DNA from: JAQTTT01 sp964565435
GTDB lineage: Archaea > Nanobdellota > Nanobdellia > Tiddalikarchaeales > Tiddalikarchaeaceae
DNA length: 18,667 bases
Direction of reading: 5' to 3'
Assembly (NCBI GenBank): GCA_964565435.1
Contig: CAZMEY010000010.1
Coordinates: 1-18,667 of the forward strand
Made by a program: the position numbers and the translations under genes. Shown here in pieces: positions 13,998 through 18,667 of the stretch; positions within the stretch are counted from its first letter, which is position 1, and the number at the start of each line of letters is the position of its first letter. Below the pieces are notes generated by a model. That model did no database searches, was not told the origin of the DNA, and saw only the letters and a program-made list of their open reading frames with translations.

Positions 13998-14684
13998 TTA
14001 AATATAAATGCTTAATGCCCAAAAAAAGGCAAATAAAACAAGGATATGGATAAAATAAATCTTCAAAGCATGCCTGCCAATAAGGCAAACAACTTTCATA
14101 AATCCATTCCCCAACTCCTTTGATTTCCACTTAATTAAGAATCCCCCCAAAAAAAAGCCTAAAAAAAACACTCCAGCCCAAGGAACAATAGGATAATAAT
14201 CCCAAGTGCTCAAAAGAGGATAATTAAACCCGATAATTGAAAAATACTTATTATCAACAAAAAGACCATTGACAATATTTTGAATGCTCAAAATAGCCAA
14301 ACCTGCCAATCCCCCAATCCAATTATTATTGACAATAATCGCCAAAAAAGTGCAAAAAGAGATTAAATGCAAGATTCCAAAAAACACATAATCATTAGGA
14401 AATAACATCCAAGTGCCCAAAGTGATAACCAAAGCCCAAAAAGACAATTTCAAACCCTTATTAAGCAAAGCCCCCCAGCCCTTGCATATTAATTGAAGAT
14501 AAGCCGATGCCCCGCTAACTCCCAAAAAAAGCAGTGGAATAATCATCTGAAACCTTCCAACAAATCCGGAATATAGCTCAATTTCCATAATTCCAAAATA
14601 ATCAATATACAATAAGGCGTGAAAAACTATCATCATAAGGACTGCAACGCCCCTTAAGAAATCCAAAAGCCAAAGCCTTTTCAT
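13998..14684 (-). CDS. DUF1624/heparan-alpha-glucosaminide N-acetyltransferase-like membrane protein
   Basis: A polytopic membrane protein of 228 residues with about six to seven hydrophobic segments. The N-terminus RLWLLDFLRGVAVLMMIVFH (3-22) is the hallmark of DUF1624-type membrane acyltransferases, with D8, R11-G12 and H22. LLFLGVSGASAYL (51-63), FFGILHLISF (101-110), YYPIVPWAGVFFLGFFLG (163-180) and a C-terminal GRHALKIYFIHILVL (203-217) also fit that family. Eukaryotic members acetylate heparan glucosamine across the lysosomal membrane; archaeal members probably acylate a surface glycan or lipid, but the substrate is unknown. The start codon overlaps the stop of the rhomboid gene by 4 bases (ATGA), so the two are likely translated together. 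Confidence 0.8.
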   Translation of the reverse strand: MKRLWLLDFLRGVAVLMMIVFHALLYIDYFGIMEIELYSGFVGRFQMIIPLLFLGVSGASAYLQLICKGWGALLNKGLKLSFWALVITLGTWMLFPNDYVFFGILHLISFCTFLAIIVNNNWIGGLAGLAILSIQNIVNGLFVDNKYFSIIGFNYPLLSTWDYYPIVPWAGVFFLGFFLGGFLIKWKSKELGNGFMKVVCLIGRHALKIYFIHILVLFAFFWALSIYI

Positions 14685-15316
14685 TTGTAATAATAAATCT
14701 CCTTGGACTTATAAAACTTTGACAAAGCAAAGCCTGCAATAAACCCTGCAGCATGCGCAATATGGGCAATGCCGTCCCCTCCAATGAATGAAAACACTAT
14801 CTCTATTAGCAAAAAAATAGGGCCCACAATGCTGATTTTCAAAGGCACTGGAAAAGGAAAGATGAAAATTTTGGTATTTGGCTCAAAGACAACAACGCTG
14901 CCAATAATTGCATAGACAAAGCCGCTAATGCCCAAGCCATAGATTCCGGGATTAAAAAGCCCAAAAACAATATTAGCCAAGATAACGCTTATGAAAAAAA
15001 GCTTTACCATAAAATCCTTGCCCTTCCTCATCTCCAAAAAAGAGCCGAACATAAAAATTGCCCAAGCATTGACAAACAAGTGCTCAATGCTTGCATGAAA
15101 AAAAGCGTTAGTGACTAAAATCCAAGGATAATTCAAAACATTAACACTATTAAAAAGAAAAATGCCCAAAAGCTCTTCATTCATAAACCTTGAAGCAATA
15201 AAACAAATAACGCAGGCAATAAGCAAAAACTTTGTAAACTCGCCCATAATTCTTGCCTTTTTAGGCTTCTTGGCATAGAATTGCCTCAAATCTTCGTCAT
15301 CATAATAACTATTCAT
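14681..15316 (-). CDS. Rhomboid family intramembrane serine protease
   Basis: A 211-residue membrane protein with a cytosolic N-terminus (about 25 residues, charged) and six probable membrane segments. Rhomboid signatures are complete: HASIEHLFVN (H74, H79, N83) in the second segment, the catalytic serine motif GISG (Ser131), and the catalytic histidine in HAAGFIAG (His188). The family cleaves membrane protein substrates within the bilayer. A distinctive polar loop follows the serine helix (VVVFEPNTKIFIFPFPVPLK). First gene of a minus-strand unit, with a TATA-like element about 29 bases upstream that it appears to share with the divergent lipoprotein gene. Confidence 0.9.
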   Translation of the reverse strand: MNSYYDDEDLRQFYAKKPKKARIMGEFTKFLLIACVICFIASRFMNEELLGIFLFNSVNVLNYPWILVTNAFFHASIEHLFVNAWAIFMFGSFLEMRKGKDFMVKLFFISVILANIVFGLFNPGIYGLGISGFVYAIIGSVVVFEPNTKIFIFPFPVPLKISIVGPIFLLIEIVFSFIGGDGIAHIAHAAGFIAGFALSKFYKSKEIYYYK

Positions 15317-15340
15317 TCTATAATTCCTTCACAATCTAAA

Positions 15341-15350
15341 GTTTTAAAAG
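15341..15350. promoter_or_regulatory. Palindromic TATA element between divergent rhomboid and lipoprotein genes
   Basis: TTTTAAAA (15342-15349), flanked by G on the left and G on the right, is centred at 15345.5. That is 29.5 bases from the rhomboid ATG at 15316 and 28.5 bases from the lipoprotein ATG at 15374. Both distances fit a leaderless or nearly leaderless start, so one symmetric TBP site could serve both genes. Other AT-rich stretches nearby are badly spaced. Confidence 0.55.
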
Positions 15351-15373
15351 TTTTTAATTGATTTTAATAAAAC

Positions 15374-15994
15374 ATGATTAAAAAAATAATGCCAATAATA
15401 TTAATAATAATCTTATCAGGCTGCGTAAAAGTCAACTCAACCGAGCAATTAAGAAGGGATGGCTCAATGAATGTACTTGTTATAATCCAATCTCCTTATT
15501 TTTCGCTAACAGATTCAATTAATAAATCAATCACTCCAAACCCCAACATCACCCACATAATTGACTTTATCAATTCATCAATAATATATTACTTCCCCAA
15601 AGCCAATTTATCAGAGAATGACTTATTCATTAGCAAGAATGAAAGCCCTGACCTAAAAATTGAGCCATCAGGATTCTTGGCAGGAGACACTTTCAAATAC
15701 TCCCAAGAATTCAGCTTCCCATATTATTATTACACTTATTCAGCGAATTTCTCTAATGCGTCATTTAGCGGGCCGAGCAACTACAACACAACAGAGATTA
15801 TGGAAATATCGCAAGATTATGGAATAGATTATGATATCATTTATTTTGGAGAATTGTCAAAAACAAATGGGGAAGAACTTACAGGCAAAAAAGTGAGGTT
15901 CAATTATGAGGAAGGAAAGGAGTATTATTTAACCTTTAAGGAATTCTTTTTATTCAACTGGATTGGCAGGATGATTGAGCAAAGCAGCATATGA
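15374..15994 (+). CDS. Predicted secreted lipoprotein, LppM/DUF3153-like N-terminus
   Basis: A 206-residue exported protein. The signal peptide MIKKIMPIILIIILSGC ends in a lipobox (LSGC, lipidated Cys17). The mature start CVKVNSTEQLRRDGSMNVLVII resembles the N-terminal strand pattern of LppM/DUF3153-type lipoproteins (Cys, short strand, DGS turn, strand); this is a resemblance, not a firm family call. The rest is rich in Ser, Asn, Tyr and Phe, with a PYYYYTY patch (117-122 region). It contains nine N-glycosylation sequons (N21, N50, N58, N67, N79, N89, N125, N128, N138). No C-terminal membrane helix is evident, so the lipid would be its anchor on the outer face of the cell membrane. Confidence 0.72.
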   Translation: MIKKIMPIILIIILSGCVKVNSTEQLRRDGSMNVLVIIQSPYFSLTDSINKSITPNPNITHIIDFINSSIIYYFPKANLSENDLFISKNESPDLKIEPSGFLAGDTFKYSQEFSFPYYYYTYSANFSNASFSGPSNYNTTEIMEISQDYGIDYDIIYFGELSKTNGEELTGKKVRFNYEEGKEYYLTFKEFFLFNWIGRMIEQSSI

Positions 15995-15998
15995 AAGC

Positions 15999-16006
15999 TT
16001 TTAAAA
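15999..16006 (+). promoter_or_regulatory. TATA box of tRNA-Ser
   Basis: TTTTAAAA is centred about 32 bases before the first base of the tRNA, placing the start site a few bases upstream of the mature 5' end. It begins 5 bases after the lipoprotein stop codon. Confidence 0.6.
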
Positions 16007-16034
16007 AACCCAAAAATTCAATAATTTATTATTT

Positions 16035-16118
16035 GCTGTGATGGCGGAGCGGTCCAACGCGCAAGATTGGAAATCTTGTCCCAGCAATGGGGCGCAGGTT
16101 CAAATCCTGCTCACAGCG
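16035..16118 (+). tRNA. tRNA-Ser (anticodon GGA)
   Basis: A complete class II tRNA. Acceptor GCTGTGA (16035-16041) pairs with TCACAGC (16111-16117); discriminator G at 16118. Anticodon stem CAAGA (16062-16066) pairs with TCTTG (16074-16078); the loop TTGGAAA holds anticodon GGA at 16069-16071, reading UCC and UCU. A long variable arm (CCC...GGG around GCAAT) marks it as serine type. T arm GCAGG, TTCAAAT, CCTGC (16094-16110). No intron and no encoded CCA. Confidence 0.97.
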
Positions 16119-16124
16119 CAACAA

Positions 16125-16133
16125 TTTAAAATA
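16125..16133 (+). promoter_or_regulatory. TATA box of the sequon-rich secreted protein gene
   Basis: TTTAAAATA begins 7 bases after the tRNA-Ser 3' end and is centred about 27 bases before the ATG at 16156, predicting a leaderless transcript. Confidence 0.6.
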
Positions 16134-16155
16134 TCCAACTTATTAATAATCAATA

Positions 16156-16944
16156 ATGAAAACAAATATTTTGCCATTAATCATGGCTTTATTACTCATT
16201 CCTGCCTTTTCCCAAGGAATGCTTGGCAGCAATGACAGTTCCCAAGGACAGCAAGAAACAATTAACACAACAATTGCAACGCAAGGATTAATTGATTCAA
16301 CAACTGGCAGGGTTCAGTCAATGACTATGTCGCAAGTGAGAAGCCAAATTCAAATAGCAGTCCAAAATGGCTCGCACATTAGGATGATGGTTCAAAACAT
16401 GTCTGTTGAAATTGCAGAAGGCTCAGTTAATGTTGAAGCTCTAATGAACAACGAGCAAAAAATAGTAATGACTTCAACAATGTTAAGGCTAAACAACGAA
16501 ACAGTAACAAACGGCTCAGGCATTATGGCTCAAACCAAAATGACAATAATGAACCAAGGGGCAGCAGTTAATTTAACTATCAAAGTCCAAAACGGGACAA
16601 TGAACATGACTCAGGAAGGAGTGAATGTAATGGTAAGAAACATGGAAATGATAATGGAAAACAATTCCATGTATCTAAATATTTCAAATAAAGCAATTGA
16701 AATAAGTGTTGTTCCATTGCAGGCAATGGCTGCTGCAAAGATTCAGAACCAGACAAGAACAAGCGCTGAATTAATTGTTGAAGGGGAGACTCCAAAATAC
16801 CAGATAAGGGAGCAAAAGAATGTAAAAGTTTTGGGATTATTCCAGGCAAGAATGGATGTTGATTCAAAAATCAACGCATTGAACGGAATCCTTGAATCCC
16901 AATCAAAGCCTTGGTGGAGCTTTTTAGCCATAGAGTCAGAATAA
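16156..16944 (+). CDS. Secreted, Met- and Asn-rich protein with many N-glycosylation sequons
   Basis: I do not recognise a family. It is 262 residues with a signal peptide (MKTNILPLIMALLLIPAFSQ) and no later membrane helix. The mature part is built of alternating short strand-like segments ending in Asn-rich turns, suggesting a long beta structure. It has twelve NxS/T sequons (N26, N37, N71, N81, N114, N119, N139, N146, N150, N169, N175, N198) and 23 methionines. Cysteine is absent. The C-terminal third changes character: a charged segment RTSAELIVEGETPKYQIREQ, then VKVLGLFQARMDVDSKINA and a terminal KPWWSFLAIESE that could be a surface attachment or recognition tail. Likely an extracellular or S-layer-associated glycoprotein. 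It is followed by a long T-run. Confidence 0.72.
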   Translation: MKTNILPLIMALLLIPAFSQGMLGSNDSSQGQQETINTTIATQGLIDSTTGRVQSMTMSQVRSQIQIAVQNGSHIRMMVQNMSVEIAEGSVNVEALMNNEQKIVMTSTMLRLNNETVTNGSGIMAQTKMTIMNQGAAVNLTIKVQNGTMNMTQEGVNVMVRNMEMIMENNSMYLNISNKAIEISVVPLQAMAAAKIQNQTRTSAELIVEGETPKYQIREQKNVKVLGLFQARMDVDSKINALNGILESQSKPWWSFLAIESE

Positions 16945-16955
16945 TAATTTAAAAC

Positions 16956-16978
16956 TTTTTTTTTATTTTTTTTATTTT
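16956..16978 (+). terminator. T-run terminator after the secreted protein gene
   Basis: Nine T, A, eight T, A and four T follow 11 bases after the stop codon. Oligo-T tracts of this kind are sufficient for intrinsic termination by archaeal RNA polymerase. No stem-loop is needed or evident. Confidence 0.75.
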
Positions 16979-16988
16979 AAGAAAATGA

Positions 16989-16996
16989 TTTAAATA
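16989..16996 (+). promoter_or_regulatory. Consensus TATA box of the ArsM-like gene
   Basis: TTTAAATA is an exact match to the archaeal TATA consensus, preceded by an A-rich BRE-like GAAAATGA. Its centre is 24-25 bases before the ATG at 17017, so transcription should begin at the start codon. That would exclude the upstream in-frame TTG at 17005. Confidence 0.75.
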
Positions 16997-17016
16997 CTCA
17001 TTTATTGATTTATCTT

Positions 17017-17748
17017 ATGGATATTAAAAAAATCGTCAAAGAGCATTATTCCAAAGTGGCAAAAACAGGATGCTCATGCTCTTGCAATAATAAAATGGCT
17101 GATGCCAAAAAATTGGCCAAAAGCATTGGCTATTCCGATAATGAATTAAGCGAAGCAGGCATAGCCAATTTGGGATTGGGATGCGGCAACCCTGTTGCTT
17201 TATCTGATATAAAAGAAGGGGAAACAGTCCTTGACTTGGGCAGCGGGGCAGGCATTGACTGCTTTTTGTCAGCCAAAAAAGCGGGACCAAAAGGCAAAGT
17301 CATTGGCTTGGATTTTAATGATGACATGCTTAAATTGGCCAGAAGCAATGCCAAAAAATTGGGATTAAAAAATGTTGAATTCATCAAAGGGGATATTGAA
17401 AAAATTCCACTGCCAAATGATTCAATCAATGTGGCAATAAGCAATTGTGTAATAAATCTTGCTCCAAATAAGGATAAAGTCTTTAGCGAAATTTACAGGG
17501 TTTTAAAACCTAATGGAAGGATGTATGTGTCTGACATAGTTTTGCTTAAAGAGCTTTCAAAAGAGCAAAAAAGCGACAAGGGATTAATCTCAGGATGCGT
17601 TGCAGGGGCATTGCTGAAAAATGACTATATTGAAAAAATAAAAAAAGCGGGATTCAAGGCAGAAATACTAAATGAGGATAAAAAAATAAGCAAGGAGCAA
17701 TACAGCGGAATTCCCCTTGAAAGCCTGAAAATAAAAGCAATAAAATAA
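17017..17748 (+). CDS. arsM: ArsM-like arsenite S-adenosylmethionine methyltransferase
   Basis: SAM-dependent class I methyltransferase, 243 residues from ATG 17017. The SAM loop is DLGSGAGID (73-81), with acidic Asp99 in VIGLDF at the end of strand 2. The family cysteines thought to bind As(III) are all present: Cys56 in NLGLGCGNP, Cys144 in SNCVINL and Cys194 in ISGCVAGA. An N-terminal GCSCSC cluster (C19, C21, C23) may add a metal/arsenic site. RVLKPNGRMYVSDIV is the typical methyltransferase strand. The predicted role is stepwise methylation of trivalent arsenic, a detoxification step. There is no ars operon partner nearby. An upstream TTG at 17005 is in frame but would lie before the predicted transcription start. 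The stop directly abuts the convergent thiolase gene. Confidence 0.85.
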   Translation: MDIKKIVKEHYSKVAKTGCSCSCNNKMADAKKLAKSIGYSDNELSEAGIANLGLGCGNPVALSDIKEGETVLDLGSGAGIDCFLSAKKAGPKGKVIGLDFNDDMLKLARSNAKKLGLKNVEFIKGDIEKIPLPNDSINVAISNCVINLAPNKDKVFSEIYRVLKPNGRMYVSDIVLLKELSKEQKSDKGLISGCVAGALLKNDYIEKIKKAGFKAEILNEDKKISKEQYSGIPLESLKIKAIK

Positions 17749-18603
17749 TCAAATATATTTCATTATCTCGCATCTTTTGCAAATCTTTCCGGAACATGGC
17801 TCGCCGCAAGATTCGCAGGAATTAGGGCTGCCAAAATCCTGCTCTTTGGCATTTTCTTTCATCTTCTCCAAAAAATTGATAATACAGCTTTTTATCTGGG
17901 GATTTTCTTCTTCCATTTTATTTAACATATTCCTGAACTTTCTTCTATGCGCGTCAGATGAGCAAGGGCATGGCTCAAAATTGATTTGAAAGCCAAGCAG
18001 TTCGCAATATCTTCTTGTCTCTTTGTTTGATACAAAAAACAAGGGCTTCACTCTTGGAACAAAAGCCACTGATTTAATTTCGCTTGATTTAGGGCCCTGC
18101 CTTTCAGCTCTTGAATAATCGCTCCTGAATAGATTCATCATGAAAGCTTCGGATTCATCATCCAAATTATGCCCTGTTGCGACATAATCAAAACCCTTAT
18201 CCTTTGCGAACTTATTAAGCATATATTTTTTGAATGTTCCGCAAAGCATGCAATAAGAATAATTTAATCCTTTCAAATCAGCTGATGATTTAATGGAGAG
18301 CAAATTTTTTCCATAGGATTCCATTAAAGAGATTTCATTCAATTTAACTCCAATTGATTTGCATATTTCCCTCAAATTTTTTAAATTTTTATCAGTGTAA
18401 TCACCGATTCCAACATCAATAATAACTGCTTCAACATTATACCCCAATTTTTTCAATATATGCAAGCAGACAGTTGAATCCTTGCCCCCGCTTACAGCAA
18501 CAACAATTTTATCATTAGAAGAAAAAAGCTTATGCTTGGAAATAGTTTTCCTGACCTTTCTTTCAATACCTTCCATGAATTTCATATCATCAATTGATGC
18601 CAT
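17749..18603 (-). CDS. TtuA/Ncs6-family tRNA 2-thiolation enzyme (PP-loop ATPase), lacking the N-terminal zinc finger
   Basis: ATP-dependent tRNA thiolase of 284 residues. The PP-loop is SGGKDS (38-43), activating the tRNA uridine. CMLC (C118, C121) and CPC (C212) match the three cysteines that hold the [4Fe-4S] cluster in TtuA. ATGHNLDDE (142-150) is the second family motif. The C-terminal zinc finger is present: CESC (263/266) and CKRC (275/278), with Cys270 between. The N-terminal zinc finger of typical TtuA/Ncs6 proteins is absent: the sequence goes from a short helical start straight to the PP-loop. Likely product: 2-thiouridine in tRNA (position 34 or 54 cannot be decided here). Its own consensus TATA box lies upstream. 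Confidence 0.85.
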   Translation of the reverse strand: MASIDDMKFMEGIERKVRKTISKHKLFSSNDKIVVAVSGGKDSTVCLHILKKLGYNVEAVIIDVGIGDYTDKNLKNLREICKSIGVKLNEISLMESYGKNLLSIKSSADLKGLNYSYCMLCGTFKKYMLNKFAKDKGFDYVATGHNLDDESEAFMMNLFRSDYSRAERQGPKSSEIKSVAFVPRVKPLFFVSNKETRRYCELLGFQINFEPCPCSSDAHRRKFRNMLNKMEEENPQIKSCIINFLEKMKENAKEQDFGSPNSCESCGEPCSGKICKRCEIMKYI

Positions 18604-18624
18604 AATTGCCTTAAGAATCGGTTT

Positions 18625-18632
18625 TATTTAAA
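18625..18632 (-). promoter_or_regulatory. Consensus TATA box of the TtuA/Ncs6-like gene
   Basis: On the minus strand the sequence is TTTAAATA, centred 25-26 bases before the ATG at 18603, predicting a leaderless transcript. It is the same 8-base sequence and nearly the same spacing as for the ArsM-like gene. Confidence 0.72.
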
Positions 18633-18667
18633 AAGATTTTTTTAGGCATTTTTTGTTTTTGCAAGCC

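Noticed and set aside
16038..16235. Plus-strand frame starting inside tRNA-Ser
   Set aside because: It runs through the tRNA and the start of the secreted protein gene; no promoter or ribosome site supports it.
17005..17007. TTG as the start codon of the ArsM-like gene
   Set aside because: A consensus TATA box at 16989-16996 predicts transcription starting near 17017, so the TTG would not be in the mRNA.
1..18667. CRISPR array, insertion sequence, toxin-antitoxin or defence island
   Set aside because: No spaced direct repeats, transposase, inverted terminal repeats or known defence domains were seen.

Overview
The window reads as a compact, AT-rich archaeal chromosome segment, most likely from a small-genome DPANN-type archaeon (Woesearchaeota/Pacearchaeota-like; this placement is inferred from protein character and was not tested by a search). 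Archaeal marks are direct: the conserved RNA polymerase-ribosomal-elongation factor gene string, a polymerase with separate B''/B' and A'/A'' genes, eL30-like and archaeal NusA genes, EF-2 and EF-1alpha, TTTAAATA-like TATA boxes 24-30 bases before start codons, and tRNA genes without an encoded CCA.

Layout. 1-49: 3' part of tRNA-Lys(TTT). 71-9066 (+): a tight operon rpoH, rpoB2, rpoB1, rpoA1, rpoA2, rpl30e, nusA, rps12, rps7, with several 4-base ATGA overlaps and no internal promoter that I can see. 9085-9564 (-): an unrecognised gene inserted head-on. 9685-13737 (+): EF-2, EF-1alpha and uS10, each with its own promoter; hairpins lie after EF-2 and EF-1alpha. 13743-15316 (-): a rhomboid protease, a DUF1624-type membrane protein and a small helical protein. 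15374-16944 (+): a lipoprotein, tRNA-Ser(GGA) and a secreted protein rich in N-glycosylation sequons. 17017-17748 (+): an ArsM-like methyltransferase, abutting a convergent TtuA/Ncs6-type tRNA thiolase (17749-18603, -).

How the genes work together. The first 13.7 kb encodes the core of transcription and translation: polymerase subunits H, B'', B', A', A'', the factor NusA, decoding-site proteins uS12 and uS7, uS10 and the two elongation GTPases. The remainder is mostly envelope genes plus two single-gene enzyme units.

Most interesting. The genes are the expected ones, but the polymerase active centre is unusual. The bridge helix in A' has lost its glycine-rich N-terminal hinge motif and carries a natural proline near the C-terminal hinge. 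The trigger loop in A'' has lysine where phenylalanine is nearly invariant. B' has a rewritten HNxSPRN-type motif. Conserved glutamates in A', B' and B'' are replaced by aspartate. uS12 has an altered decoding loop and NusA appears to lack the GxxG signature in its second KH domain. Regulatory layout is also notable: accessory genes and uS10 look leaderless, while EF-2 and EF-1alpha have Shine-Dalgarno leaders, and one palindromic TATA element sits midway between two divergent genes. I found no CRISPR array, insertion sequence, intein or defence system.
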